Positions 17,130-26,183 are shown, counted from the first letter of the stretch. The stretch: 64,000 bases of DNA from Seonamhaeicola algicola (GCF_007997385.1 NZ_VOSC01000025.1:62292-126291); one strand, 5' to 3'. The notes: generated by a model not told the origin, from the letters alone. Numbers and translations: made by a program.

Positions 17130-18674
17130 ATGGCAAATCAAGACGATAAATTTAAGAAGGTTATATCGCATGCAAAGGAGTACGGGTATGTATTTCAAAG
17201 TAGCGAAATTTATGATGGTTTAAGCGCAGTTTATGACTATGCACAAAACGGTGCTGAACTTAAGAAAAACATACGTGACTATTGGTGGAAAGCCATGGTG
17301 CAAATGCATGAAAATATTGTAGGCATTGACGCTGCCATTTTTATGCACCCAACCACTTGGAAAGCCTCAGGACATGTTGATGCCTTTAATGACCCATTAA
17401 TTGATAATAAAGATTCTAAAAAACGTTACAGAGCTGATGTTTTAATAGAAGATTATTGTGCTAAAATTGAAGCAAAAATAGATAAAGAAGTAGCTAAAGC
17501 CGCAAAGCGTTTTGGTGAAGCCTTTAATAAAGAAGAATTTGTAACAACTAATGCTAGAGTTTTAGGTTATCAAGAAAAAATTGATACCACGCTATCTAGA
17601 ATGGCAAAGTCTTTAGAAAACGAAGATTTAGCCGATGTTAAAGCCTTAATAGAAGAATTAGAAATAGCAGACCCATTAACTGGAAGCAAAAACTGGACAG
17701 ACGTAAAACAGTTTAACCTTATGTTTGGTACCAAACTTGGTGCTTCTGCCGAAAATGCTATGGATTTATACCTAAGACCCGAAACAGCCCAAGGTATTTT
17801 TGTAAACTTTTTAAACGTGCAAAAAACTAGCCGCTTAAAAATTCCGTTTGGTATTGCGCAAACAGGTAAAGCGTTTAGAAACGAAATTGTTGCTAGACAA
17901 TTTATTTTTAGAATGCGTGAGTTTGAACAAATGGAAATGCAATTTTTTATAAAACCAGGCACACAAAAAGAATGGTATGAACACTGGAAGGAAACCCGTT
18001 TGAAATGGCATTTAAGCTTAGGTATGGGTGAAGATTTATACCGCTTTCACGATCATGAAAAATTAGCACATTATGCTGATGCCGCTGCCGATATTGAGTT
18101 TAAATTTCCGTTTGGTTTTAAAGAATTAGAAGGTATTCATTCACGTACCGACTTCGATTTAAGTCAGCATGAAAAGTTTTCAGGAAAAAAATTACAATAT
18201 TTTGATCCTGAAGAAAACAAAAGTTATGTGCCTTATGTATTAGAAACATCAATAGGCTTAGATCGTATGTTTTTAGCAGTATTCTCTAATTCATTACAAG
18301 AAGAAGAGCTAGAAAACGGAACAACTAGAACCGTATTAAAATTACCAAGTGTTTTAGCACCTGTAAAAGCGGCTATTTTACCATTGGTAAAAAAAGATGG
18401 ATTACCAGAAATTGCACGCCAAATTGTTGATGATTTAAAATGGGATTTCAATGTAATTTATGATGAAAAAGATGCGGTAGGGCGCCGTTACCGTAGACAA
18501 GATGCTAACGGAACACCATTTTGTATTACTGTAGATCATGATACATTAAATGATAATACAGTAACCATAAGGCACAGAGATACTATGGAGCAACAACGCG
18601 TTAAAATTGATGATTTAAGAAACATTATTAAACAAGAAGTTGATGTGCGTAATTGGTTAATAAAAATGAGGTAA
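17130..18674 (+). CDS. glyS: glycyl-tRNA synthetase (alpha2 type)
   Basis: A 514-residue class II synthetase that charges tRNA-Gly with glycine. The single-chain homodimeric type is indicated by length and by the motif 2 region FRNEIVARQFIFRMREFEQME, the RPETAQGIFVNF segment, the glycine-site TSIGLDRMFLAV (motif 3), and the C-terminal anticodon-binding domain (APVKAAILPLVKKDGL, VGRRYRRQDANGTPFCITVD). It stands alone on the plus strand, divergent from the HTCS gene, with its own promoter element and a terminator at 18720. Confidence 0.97.
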   Translation: MANQDDKFKKVISHAKEYGYVFQSSEIYDGLSAVYDYAQNGAELKKNIRDYWWKAMVQMHENIVGIDAAIFMHPTTWKASGHVDAFNDPLIDNKDSKKRYRADVLIEDYCAKIEAKIDKEVAKAAKRFGEAFNKEEFVTTNARVLGYQEKIDTTLSRMAKSLENEDLADVKALIEELEIADPLTGSKNWTDVKQFNLMFGTKLGASAENAMDLYLRPETAQGIFVNFLNVQKTSRLKIPFGIAQTGKAFRNEIVARQFIFRMREFEQMEMQFFIKPGTQKEWYEHWKETRLKWHLSLGMGEDLYRFHDHEKLAHYADAAADIEFKFPFGFKELEGIHSRTDFDLSQHEKFSGKKLQYFDPEENKSYVPYVLETSIGLDRMFLAVFSNSLQEEELENGTTRTVLKLPSVLAPVKAAILPLVKKDGLPEIARQIVDDLKWDFNVIYDEKDAVGRRYRRQDANGTPFCITVDHDTLNDNTVTIRHRDTMEQQRVKIDDLRNIIKQEVDVRNWLIKMR

Positions 18675-18719
18675 AGCAAGTATTTACAACGTATTTTAAA
18701 TTTATGATAAATCACAAAG

Positions 18720-18745
18720 CCCGAATAAAACATTCGGGTTTTTTT
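18720..18745 (+). terminator. intrinsic terminator after glyS
   Basis: CCCGAAT - ATTCGGG hairpin with a 5-base loop, followed by seven Ts. Confidence 0.85.
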
Positions 18746-18886
18746 GTAAGAAATTTTTCTAATTGTTTGATTTAGTGGGTTCAAAGGAATAATTATGTGT
18801 TTTTTAGTACAACAAAAGGTTTTTCCGCAACAAATTGTTTTTCGTTTAAAATAACTTTAAGCAAACCTAATTTAAACTAAATAAAC

Positions 18887-21094
18887 ATGAAAAAATTTGT
18901 TAGTAAAACAATGGTAATCTGTTGTTTGCTTTTATTTGAGACTCTGTTTTCTCAAAATCAACCCTCATTTTCTGCGGGTCAAGATCCTAAACCAGGAGGA
19001 AAAAAATGGGAAAAAATTGAAAACTTATCTGATGAATTCGATAATGGTTTCGTAACAACTAAGTGGGCAAAAAACATACCCACATGGGAAGGTAGAAAAC
19101 CAGCGCGTTTTGAAACAGCCAATGTATCCGTGTCTGGAGGTGAATTAAAATTAGTAGCAAAAACAAAAGATAACCCATATGATGGATGGACACATGAAGG
19201 GGCTGCCGTAAGAAGTGTTAATAAAGCTCCTTTTGGTTATTATGAAGTAAGTATGAAGGCAAACAAAACTTTTATGTCTTCAACATTTTGGCTAATTAAT
19301 GAGGTGCCATCTAATCCAACAGCTTGTGAAAGACGTACTACAGAACTAGATGTAGTAGAATGTGTGGGTATTAACACTAATGGTGGTAACGGTTTTACTA
19401 ATGAGATGAGTTCAAATTCTCATAGCAGACCACCATGGTGCCCAAACCCTCCAGGAGGCAAAGTAATAAATTGCCCTTGGCCTGCAGGTTGCAACTACCA
19501 AACTGGTACTCAGGGTAACAATGCTCCTTTAGGAGGATTCAATTGGGCAGGTTTTCATACATACGGAGTTTGGTATAAAAACAAAGATGAAGCAACATTC
19601 TTCTTAGACGGACAAAATGTTGGTACTATAAATTTACCGTCAGATTTTAATCTTGATATGTACTTAAGATTTGTTGTAGAAACATATGATTGGATTGCAC
19701 CTAGTCCTGGTGCTGATGGAATGAACAGTTCCTTATCTGACAGAACTACTAGGTATGATTGGGTAAGGTCGTGGAAGTTGGTAGATTGTACTGGTAATGA
19801 TTGCGGAACACCTTCAACTGCTACCGTTAACTGTAACAGTCTTCCAGACGACTTAACAACATCTACAGCAATTAATGTTTCTATAGGTTATACAGCTGAT
19901 CAGCAAAGAGATGTGGTTGTTGAATTATGGAATGCAACAACCAATTCTTGGTTAGCAGAAGGTAAAGCTACTGTATCGGCAGGAACAAGTACAGCTTCAG
20001 TTACAATGAATATTGGTACTGCACCACCTGCTGGTAGTAATTATTTATTAAAAGCTAGTATTCGTCCTGTTGGAGCAAATTGGCAATCAAACATTGATGC
20101 TTGTACAAAAACGGGTGTTAGTTTAATAAGTGGTAATACTGGAGGTCCTCCAGATGTTGATTGTGCTAGTTTACCAAACTCATTAAGTACTTCAACATCA
20201 ATTAATGTTCCTATAGTTTATACATCAAATGGTCAATTAGATGTTGTTGTAGAGCTTTGGAATGCATCTACAAATTCATGGTTAGCACAAGGAAGTAAAA
20301 CAGTAGGTGCTGGATCTGGAACAGCAATAGTTACAATAAATACAGGAACAGCGCCATCAGCAGGAAGCAACTATTTATTAAAAGCTAGTATTCGTCCTGT
20401 TGGTTCAAGTTGGCAATCTAATATTGATTCTTGTACAAAAACAGGTGTTAGTTTAATTAACGGAAGTGCAGGCTCTCCAGATGTTGATTGTGCTAGTTTG
20501 CCAAGTTTATTACAATCTTCTACTTCAATAGAAGTGCCAATATCTTACACTTCAAATGGTCAATTAGATGTTGTTGTAGAGCTTTGGAATGCTTCTACAA
20601 ACTCATGGCTAGCCGGAGGTACTACAACTGTTAGTGCAGGATCAGATACAGAAATAGTAACAATAAATTTAGGAATATCGCCTGCAGCAGGAAGCAACTA
20701 TTTGTTAAAAGCTAGTATCCGTCCTGTTGGTTCAAGTTGGCAATCTAATATTGATGCGTGTTCTAAAACTGGTGTAACTTTAACAAATACTGCTAATAAA
20801 AATATAAAGGCTAAATCTGTTGTTAATAGTGATGAGGTTTTGAATGATAAAGTAATTATTTATCCAAATCCATTACATCAAAATGAAGAATTTAATATTA
20901 TTTTAGGAAATTCTGAAGTAAATAAAAATGTGAAAATTTATGATTTAAGAGGTAAAATCATATATAAAACAACAACTACTGAAGAAAAGATAAATATTGA
21001 TTCAAAAACCGTATTTAAAACCCAAGGTTTGTACTTCATAAAAGTACAAGATGAAAGCGGTGATTTAAAAACACTAAAATTAGTGGTAAACTAA
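18887..21094 (+). CDS. secreted GH16 agarase-like enzyme with T9SS tail
   Basis: A 735-residue secreted enzyme. Signal peptide 1-22 (cleavage after LFSQ); GH16 domain about 35-300; three tandem ~109-residue beta modules (about 313-640); C-terminal T9SS type A sorting domain (about 660-735, VIIYPNPL...GLYFIKVQDESG). The GH16 catalytic motif is ELDVVE: Glu153 nucleophile, Asp155, Glu158 acid/base, in the beta-bulge form typical of agarases, porphyranases and carrageenases. PTWEGRKPARFE and GYYEVSMKANKTFMSSTFW also resemble that group. A Cys-rich insertion (PPWCPNPPGG...CPWPAGC) follows the catalytic strand. The substrate is probably a red-algal galactan, but laminarin-type activity cannot be excluded. 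No SusC/SusD genes are adjacent. Confidence 0.85.
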   Translation: MKKFVSKTMVICCLLLFETLFSQNQPSFSAGQDPKPGGKKWEKIENLSDEFDNGFVTTKWAKNIPTWEGRKPARFETANVSVSGGELKLVAKTKDNPYDGWTHEGAAVRSVNKAPFGYYEVSMKANKTFMSSTFWLINEVPSNPTACERRTTELDVVECVGINTNGGNGFTNEMSSNSHSRPPWCPNPPGGKVINCPWPAGCNYQTGTQGNNAPLGGFNWAGFHTYGVWYKNKDEATFFLDGQNVGTINLPSDFNLDMYLRFVVETYDWIAPSPGADGMNSSLSDRTTRYDWVRSWKLVDCTGNDCGTPSTATVNCNSLPDDLTTSTAINVSIGYTADQQRDVVVELWNATTNSWLAEGKATVSAGTSTASVTMNIGTAPPAGSNYLLKASIRPVGANWQSNIDACTKTGVSLISGNTGGPPDVDCASLPNSLSTSTSINVPIVYTSNGQLDVVVELWNASTNSWLAQGSKTVGAGSGTAIVTINTGTAPSAGSNYLLKASIRPVGSSWQSNIDSCTKTGVSLINGSAGSPDVDCASLPSLLQSSTSIEVPISYTSNGQLDVVVELWNASTNSWLAGGTTTVSAGSDTEIVTINLGISPAAGSNYLLKASIRPVGSSWQSNIDACSKTGVTLTNTANKNIKAKSVVNSDEVLNDKVIIYPNPLHQNEEFNIILGNSEVNKNVKIYDLRGKIIYKTTTTEEKINIDSKTVFKTQGLYFIKVQDESGDLKTLKLVVN
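19825..20800 (+). repeat. three tandem ~330-bp coding repeats
   Basis: Three direct repeats inside the GH16 gene, each encoding a module beginning with C-x-SLP and ending SNIDxCxKTGVxL. The segment GCTAGTATTCGTCCTGTTGG starts at 20054, 20384 and (one base different) 20711, giving periods of 330 and 327 bp. Repeats 2 and 3 are close to identical over long stretches (for example around 20230 and 20560), indicating recent duplication or gene conversion. Each module carries two Cys that could form a disulfide. They are probably carbohydrate-binding or spacer modules; I do not recognise the family. Confidence 0.85.
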
Positions 21095-21112
21095 ATTTGT
21101 AAGCAAGTAAAT

Positions 21113-21142
21113 AAAACCCCCGAGCATATGTTCGGGGGTTTT
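21113..21142. terminator. bidirectional terminator
   Basis: CCCCCGA - TCGGGGG stem flanked by AAAA and TTTT, between the convergent GH16 and Lrp-family genes. Confidence 0.85.
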
Positions 21143-21146
21143 AATT

Positions 21147-21617
21147 TTATATCTTCATTTGGCGGTCAATTTGTTGATCTAGTGATATAAATGTTTCAGT
21201 TCTTGAAACGCCCGAAATAGTTTGTATTTCATCATTTAATAAGTGCATTAAATGTGCATTGTTTTTACAAATAATTTTAATTAATACATTCCAGTTGCCA
21301 GTTGTATAATGGCATTCTAGTACTTCGGGTACTTTTTTAAGTTGTTTAATAGCTTCTGGGTTATGTATGGCTTTATCTAAATAAACACCAATAAAAGCTA
21401 CTGTTGTGTAGCCTAATACTCTTGGGTTTATTACAAATTTTGAACCAGTTATTAAACCAGATTTTTCAAGTTTACGTAAACGCTGATGTATTGCAGCTCC
21501 AGAAATACCTACGTTTCGGGCTATTTCTAAAATGGGCGTTCTAGCATCTACCATAAGGGCACGCAATATCTTTTTGTCTATTCCGTCTATTGTTAAAGCT
21601 TTGTCTTTTGATTTCAT
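21147..21617 (-). CDS. Lrp/AsnC-family transcriptional regulator
   Basis: A 156-residue regulator with an N-terminal winged-helix HTH (DKKILRALMVDARTPILEI...GISGAAIHQRLRKLEKSGLI, residues about 11-60) and a C-terminal RAM/AsnC ligand-binding domain (VAFIGVYLDKA...VLECHYTTGNWNVLIKIIC). Lrp/AsnC proteins bind amino acids and form octamers on DNA. It is transcribed divergently from the DUF423 gene with about 135 bases between. The ligand is not predictable. Confidence 0.92.
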   Translation of the reverse strand: MKSKDKALTIDGIDKKILRALMVDARTPILEIARNVGISGAAIHQRLRKLEKSGLITGSKFVINPRVLGYTTVAFIGVYLDKAIHNPEAIKQLKKVPEVLECHYTTGNWNVLIKIICKNNAHLMHLLNDEIQTISGVSRTETFISLDQQIDRQMKI

Positions 21618-21724
21618 TTAAAATGATTTCTGTTTAAAAGGCTAATTTAATAATTTGATTTCAAATTAAAACTAAAATATTAAAATTGATTGACCCGGTT
21701 AATAAATTAATAGTTTTAGTTCGT

Positions 21725-21732
21725 TAATTTTG
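21725..21732 (+). promoter_or_regulatory. Bacteroidota -7 element
   Basis: TAATTTTG matches TAnnTTTG, 20 bases before the DUF423 ATG. Confidence 0.5.
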
Positions 21733-21752
21733 CAATATTAACACAACATATA

Positions 21753-22133
21753 ATGACAAAAAAAATATTAGTAACTGCTGCTATACTTGGCGTAATAGCT
21801 ATAGTTTTAGGTGCTTTTGGTGCACATACATTAAAATCATTAATTTCAGTTGAAGCTCAAAAAACTTTTGAAACAGGTGTGCGCTATCAAATGTATCATG
21901 CGTTATTACTAATGTTTGTAGGTGGCACTTCTTTTTTAACAGAAAAAACTAAAAGCATTATTTTTTATTTAGTTGTTTTTGGAGTTTTATTTTTCTCGGG
22001 GTCAATTTATGGTTTGGCAACAAATAATCTATTTATGTTTAACTTTAAAACAATTGGTTTTATAACACCAATTGGTGGCTTACTATTTGTGCTTGCTTGG
22101 GCTGTTTTTAATTGTAGATTTTTTAATAATTAA
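21753..22133 (+). CDS. DUF423 membrane protein (YgdD-like)
   Basis: A 126-residue inner-membrane protein with four predicted helices. The family signature is AAILGVIAIVLGAFGAHTLK followed by FETGVRYQMYHALLLM. DUF423 proteins are widespread and uncharacterised. It has its own promoter element and precedes pckA by 78 bases; pckA has a separate promoter. Confidence 0.88.
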   Translation: MTKKILVTAAILGVIAIVLGAFGAHTLKSLISVEAQKTFETGVRYQMYHALLLMFVGGTSFLTEKTKSIIFYLVVFGVLFFSGSIYGLATNNLFMFNFKTIGFITPIGGLLFVLAWAVFNCRFFNN

Positions 22134-22177
22134 AACAAAATAGCTGTTTAAAAAGTATAATTATTAAAATAAACCGC

Positions 22178-22185
22178 TATTTTTG
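22178..22185 (+). promoter_or_regulatory. Bacteroidota -7 element for pckA
   Basis: TATTTTTG matches TAnnTTTG; transcription would begin about 20 bases before the pckA ATG. Confidence 0.5.
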
Positions 22186-22211
22186 CTTAAAACTTAAATT
22201 TTTACGAATTT

Positions 22212-23828
22212 ATGGATAATAATACCCAAACTACGAAAACGATTTCGTTAGAGCGTTACGGCATTAAAAATGCCAAGTTATATTACCAACTTTCTCCAGA
22301 AGAACTTCATGAAATTTCTATTAAAAAAGGTTTAGGTGTGCAGGCTTCATCTGGTGCTTTGGCCGTTAATACAGGTGAGTTTACAGGGCGTTCTCCTAAA
22401 GATAGGTTTATTGTTAAAGATGATATTACTAAAGACCGCGTTTGGTGGGGCAATATCAATATTCCTTTTGATGCTGATAAATTTGATAAACTTTACAGTA
22501 AGGTTGTTAACTACCTGTCTAACAAAGAAATATTTGTACGCGATTCTTATGCTTGTGCCGATGAAAATTATAAATTGAGCATACGTGTAATTAATGAGTA
22601 TCCTTGGAGCAATCAATTTGCTTACAATATGTTTTTAAGGCCTACCGATGAAGAGTTAAATAACTTTAATCCGCAATGGACGGTTGTTAACGCACCAGGT
22701 TTTATGGCAAATCCTGATGTTGATGGTACAAGGCAACATAATTTTGCAATTTTAGATTTTTCAAAAAAAATAGCACTCATTGGTGGCACAGGTTATACTG
22801 GCGAAATTAAAAAAGGTATATTTTCTGCATTAAATTTTATACTACCAGTTTTTAAAAACACATTGCCAATGCACTGTAGCGCTAATGTTGGTAAAAATGG
22901 AGATACCGCTATTTTCTTTGGTTTATCTGGTACAGGAAAAACCACGCTTTCAACAGACCCTAATAGAAGTTTGATTGGTGATGATGAACACGGTTGGACA
23001 AACGAAAACACCGTTTTTAATTTTGAAGGTGGTTGTTATGCTAAGGTAATTAACCTTTCTAGAGATAAAGAACCTGAAATTTATGATGCTATTAAAAAAG
23101 GAGCCATTCTTGAAAATGTTATTTTAGATGATAACGGTGTGGTAGATTTTGCTAACACTACCATTACTCAAAATACAAGAGTAAGTTATCCAATTCATCA
23201 TATTGAAAATATTAAAGTGCCTTCAATTGGAAAAAATCCTAAAAATATTTTCTTTTTAACTGCAGATGCTTTTGGTGTAATTCCACCAATTTCAAAATTA
23301 ACGCCAAGTCAGGCTGCATATCATTTTATTTCGGGTTACACAGCAAAAGTAGCAGGAACTGAAGCAGGTGTTGTTGAGCCTGTACCTTCTTTTTCTGCAT
23401 GTTTTGGTGCGCCTTTTATGCCCTTACACCCAGCAAAATATGCAGAAATGTTAAGTGATAAAATGGTAAAATCTGGTGTTAATGTTTGGTTAGTAAATAC
23501 TGGGTGGACGGGTGGCCCTTATGGAGTTGGTAAACGTATGGAACTTAAATATACACGTGCTATGATTAATGCTGTTTTAAATGGTGATTTAGGCTTGTAT
23601 AATTATGATGATTACCATATTCACTCTGTATTTGGTGTAGCCCAACCAAGAACTTGCCCTGGTGTGCCAACTAGTGTATTAAGCCCAAGAGCAACTTGGA
23701 ACAATGATGAGGCCTATTACACCACAGCATTTAAATTAACAAATGCTTTTAGAGAAAATTTTAAAAAGTTTGAAGCGCATTGTAGCGAAGAAATAAGACG
23801 TGGCGGACCACAACGCTACGCATTTTAA
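22212..23828 (+). CDS. pckA: ATP-dependent phosphoenolpyruvate carboxykinase
   Basis: A 538-residue enzyme converting oxaloacetate and ATP to PEP, CO2 and ADP, the first committed gluconeogenic step. Visible: the kinase P-loop GLSGTGKTTLS, the metal-site lysines K200-K201 (GEIKKG) and His221 (MHCSANVG), exactly 20 residues apart, the GDDEHGW kinase-2 motif, and the adenine-site region near TRVSYPIHHI. Length matches the ATP family. It is monocistronic with its own promoter and a long palindromic terminator. The window also carries a second, much larger PEPCK-like gene at 46975-50427. Confidence 0.97.
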   Translation: MDNNTQTTKTISLERYGIKNAKLYYQLSPEELHEISIKKGLGVQASSGALAVNTGEFTGRSPKDRFIVKDDITKDRVWWGNINIPFDADKFDKLYSKVVNYLSNKEIFVRDSYACADENYKLSIRVINEYPWSNQFAYNMFLRPTDEELNNFNPQWTVVNAPGFMANPDVDGTRQHNFAILDFSKKIALIGGTGYTGEIKKGIFSALNFILPVFKNTLPMHCSANVGKNGDTAIFFGLSGTGKTTLSTDPNRSLIGDDEHGWTNENTVFNFEGGCYAKVINLSRDKEPEIYDAIKKGAILENVILDDNGVVDFANTTITQNTRVSYPIHHIENIKVPSIGKNPKNIFFLTADAFGVIPPISKLTPSQAAYHFISGYTAKVAGTEAGVVEPVPSFSACFGAPFMPLHPAKYAEMLSDKMVKSGVNVWLVNTGWTGGPYGVGKRMELKYTRAMINAVLNGDLGLYNYDDYHIHSVFGVAQPRTCPGVPTSVLSPRATWNNDEAYYTTAFKLTNAFRENFKKFEAHCSEEIRRGGPQRYAF

Positions 23829-23846
23829 GTGTTTTATTAGTTAAAG

Positions 23847-23883
23847 AAAAAAGGCTGGTTTTTACGTAAAAACCAGCCTTTTT
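23847..23883. terminator. bidirectional terminator between pckA and hemD
   Basis: A perfect palindrome of about 17 bp per arm (AAAAAGGCTGGTTTTTAC / GTAAAAACCAGCCTTTTT) with almost no loop, A-run before and T-run after, so it can stop transcription from both sides. Confidence 0.85.
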
Positions 23884-23900
23884 AATAACGATAAAGTTAA

Positions 23901-24650
23901 TTATTTTCCTTTATTAACTTTGTCTATGTATTTTTCTAAAGCCATTGTCATAGATGGTGTTTCAGGTGTTGGTGCAGCAATATCTACACGTAAACCTTTG
24001 GCTTCAACAGCTTTTATAGTTGTGTTTCCAAAAACAGCTATTCTTGTATCATTCTGTTTGAAATCTGGGAAGTTTTGAAATAAAGATTCAATACCAGATG
24101 GACTGAAAAACACCAAAACATCATAATAAACATCTGCTAAATCCGATAAATCACTTACAACAGTTTTATAAAATGTAGCTTGTTTCCATTCTACACCTAA
24201 AGCATCTAAAGTATCAGGTACTTCTTGTTTCACTTTATCAGTGTTTGGTAATAAAAACTTTTCGTCTTTATACTTTTTTATTAATGGCGAAAGCTCAGAA
24301 AATGTGCGCTTACCCACATAAATTTTGCGTTTTCTGTAAACAACATATTTTTGTAAATAATAAGCAACAGCTTCTGATTGGCAAAAGTATTTCATGGAAT
24401 CAGGAACAGTAAAACGCATTTCTTTAGCAACCCTAAAAAAGTGATCTACAGCATTTCTACTAGTTAAAATTATAGCTGTGTACTTTGATAAGTCAACTTT
24501 TTGCTGCCTAACGTCTTTGGCAGAAACACCTTCTACATGAATAAAAGGCCTGAAATCTATTTTTACTTTTTGCTTTTCTTGTAAATCAAAGTATGGTGAG
24601 TTCTCTATTTTAGGTTCTGGTTGAGATACTAAAATTGTTTTCACTTTCAT
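23901..24650 (-). CDS. hemD: uroporphyrinogen-III synthase
   Basis: About 249 residues. HemD cyclises hydroxymethylbilane to uroporphyrinogen III in heme and siroheme synthesis. The flavobacterial pattern is clear: TILVSQPEPKIENSPYFDL at the N-terminus, AIILTSRNAVDHFF, and the conserved VLVFFSPSGIESLFQNFP plus IAVFGNTTIKAVEAKGL near the C-terminus. The start at 24650 (Met-Lys-Val) is preferred over a Met two codons upstream because it matches the family N-terminus. It follows the DUF4271 gene by about 23 bases, an arrangement usual in Flavobacteria. Confidence 0.88.
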   Translation of the reverse strand: MKVKTILVSQPEPKIENSPYFDLQEKQKVKIDFRPFIHVEGVSAKDVRQQKVDLSKYTAIILTSRNAVDHFFRVAKEMRFTVPDSMKYFCQSEAVAYYLQKYVVYRKRKIYVGKRTFSELSPLIKKYKDEKFLLPNTDKVKQEVPDTLDALGVEWKQATFYKTVVSDLSDLADVYYDVLVFFSPSGIESLFQNFPDFKQNDTRIAVFGNTTIKAVEAKGLRVDIAAPTPETPSMTMALEKYIDKVNKGK

Positions 24651-24673
24651 AGGCACAAGTAGTTTGTTCTGTA

Positions 24674-25318
24674 TTAACTCATAAACACCTTGTATAATAT
24701 AAGATAGGGTGTTATTTCAAGTGCGCAAAGATACAAAATAAAATAGAATAAATAGTTTTTTATAAAACTTTGATGCATTTTAAATGATGTTATTATTCCT
24801 ATAACATTTGCTATTAATAAAATAATAACCATTATGTAAATTACAGTTAATGATACTTGTATTTTGTATAGTAAAATGGCATTAATAGGTAGTAATAATA
24901 TACCAATGTAATTTTTATAACTAATTTTTTGAAAAATATAATTATCAACCAACTTATCTATTTCAAAAAGGCTGGCTATAAGTCTTTCAATAAGTACTTT
25001 TATAAGTATAAAAGCGCCAATACCAACGCCCATTTTAAATAATAGGTTAATATTTGTGTTTTTTGTGTTTGTGAAATATCTAAATAAAATATATAAAAAA
25101 GTAGCGCCACAAATTATTAAATTACAAAATAAAAGTGCATCAAATTTGTCAAAAAACTTTTGATCTCTAGAGTAAATTTTCAAGTACTTAGAGTTTCCTA
25201 TTACATAAATAAAGTCGTTAAAACGCTTTGGGTCAGTTAATTTAGCAATGGCTACTAAGGCAATGCCAATAACTAGCAATATAGTAAAAAGTCCATTATG
25301 TGTAATTTCTCTAAGCAT
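24674..25318 (-). CDS. DUF4271 membrane protein
   Basis: A 214-residue integral membrane protein with about six hydrophobic helices, beginning MLREITHNGLFTILLVIGI and containing DPKRFNDFI, a pattern seen in flavobacterial DUF4271 proteins. It is upstream of and probably co-transcribed with hemD. The function is unknown; the persistent linkage to hemD suggests a role in tetrapyrrole or envelope physiology, which is inference. Confidence 0.8.
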   Translation of the reverse strand: MLREITHNGLFTILLVIGIALVAIAKLTDPKRFNDFIYVIGNSKYLKIYSRDQKFFDKFDALLFCNLIICGATFLYILFRYFTNTKNTNINLLFKMGVGIGAFILIKVLIERLIASLFEIDKLVDNYIFQKISYKNYIGILLLPINAILLYKIQVSLTVIYIMVIILLIANVIGIITSFKMHQSFIKNYLFYFILYLCALEITPYLILYKVFMS

Positions 25319-25353
25319 GCCTTAAAATTATTATATTTTATTAATAAGAACCT

Positions 25354-25361
25354 CAAAATTA
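25354..25361 (-). promoter_or_regulatory. Bacteroidota -7 element (minus strand)
   Basis: Reads TAATTTTG on the minus strand, 35 bases before the DUF4271 start. With 25399-25406 it forms a divergent promoter pair. Confidence 0.45.
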
Positions 25362-25398
25362 TTAAGGAAAATTTAAAAAAAGTACGGGCTTATTAATG

Positions 25399-25406
25399 TA
25401 CATTTG
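25399..25406 (+). promoter_or_regulatory. Bacteroidota -7 element
   Basis: TACATTTG matches TAnnTTTG. Transcription near 25413 leaves almost no leader before the ATG at 25416, which favours the ATG at 25434 for the glycosyltransferase. Confidence 0.5.
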
Positions 25407-25433
25407 CCAAAATAAATGTTCAAGAAAATTAGA

Positions 25434-26156
25434 ATGATAGGAGCTGTAGTTATTATTCCAACGTATAATGAAATTGAGAATATTGAAGCTATAATAAAGG
25501 CAGTTTTGGGGCAATCTAATGACGTTCATGTGCTTATTGTTGATGATAATTCACCAGATTTAACGGCTTTAAAGGTTAAAGAGCTTCAAAACACCTACAC
25601 TAATAGGTTGTTTTTAGAGGTTAGAAAGGAAAAATCTGGACTTGGTACGGCCTACATACATGGGTTTAAATGGGCGTTAAGTAGAGAATATGATTTTATT
25701 TTTGAAATGGACGCCGATTTTTCGCATAACCCAAACGATTTACCAAAACTATACAATGCATGTGCTATTAATGGCGCCGATGTATCAATAGGTTCGCGTT
25801 ACAAAACAGGAGTAAACGTGGTAAATTGGCCCATGGGAAGAGTGCTTATGTCGTATTTTGCATCAAAGTACGTACGTTTTATAACGGGTATGAATATTAC
25901 CGATACCACAGCGGGTTTTGTATGCTATAAAAATCATGTGCTTAAAGCTATAAATTTAGATACTGTAAAGTTTATTGGGTATGCATTTCAAATTGAAATG
26001 AAATTTAAAGCCTATTTAAAAAACTTTACAATTGTTGAAGTACCCGTAATTTTTACTGATAGAACAAAAGGCGAATCTAAATTACACCGTGGTATAATAT
26101 CTGAAGCTATTTTTGGTGTTATCTCAATGAAAATTAAAAGCATATTTAAAAAGTAA
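25434..26156 (+). CDS. polyprenol monophosphomannose synthase-like GT2
   Basis: About 240 residues, GT-A fold family 2. Visible: VVIIPTYNEIENIEAII at the N-terminus, LIVDDNSPDLT (nucleotide-binding Asp), FEMDADFSHNP (the metal-binding DxD), SIGSRYKTGVNVVNWP and TTAGFVCY. This matches dolichol/polyprenol-phosphate mannose synthases, which transfer mannose from GDP-mannose to a lipid carrier at the inner membrane. No C-terminal membrane domain, as in the short bacterial type. Start chosen at 25434 from the promoter position and family N-terminus. pyrC follows after 27 bases. Confidence 0.85.
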   Translation: MIGAVVIIPTYNEIENIEAIIKAVLGQSNDVHVLIVDDNSPDLTALKVKELQNTYTNRLFLEVRKEKSGLGTAYIHGFKWALSREYDFIFEMDADFSHNPNDLPKLYNACAINGADVSIGSRYKTGVNVVNWPMGRVLMSYFASKYVRFITGMNITDTTAGFVCYKNHVLKAINLDTVKFIGYAFQIEMKFKAYLKNFTIVEVPVIFTDRTKGESKLHRGIISEAIFGVISMKIKSIFKK

Positions 26157-26183
26157 AACGTAATTCTATTTAAATATTAAAAA

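Noticed and set aside
19825-20800. Possible CRISPR-like or satellite repeat
   Set aside because: The repeats are long, in frame and encode protein modules of the GH16 enzyme; there are no short repeats with unique spacers.
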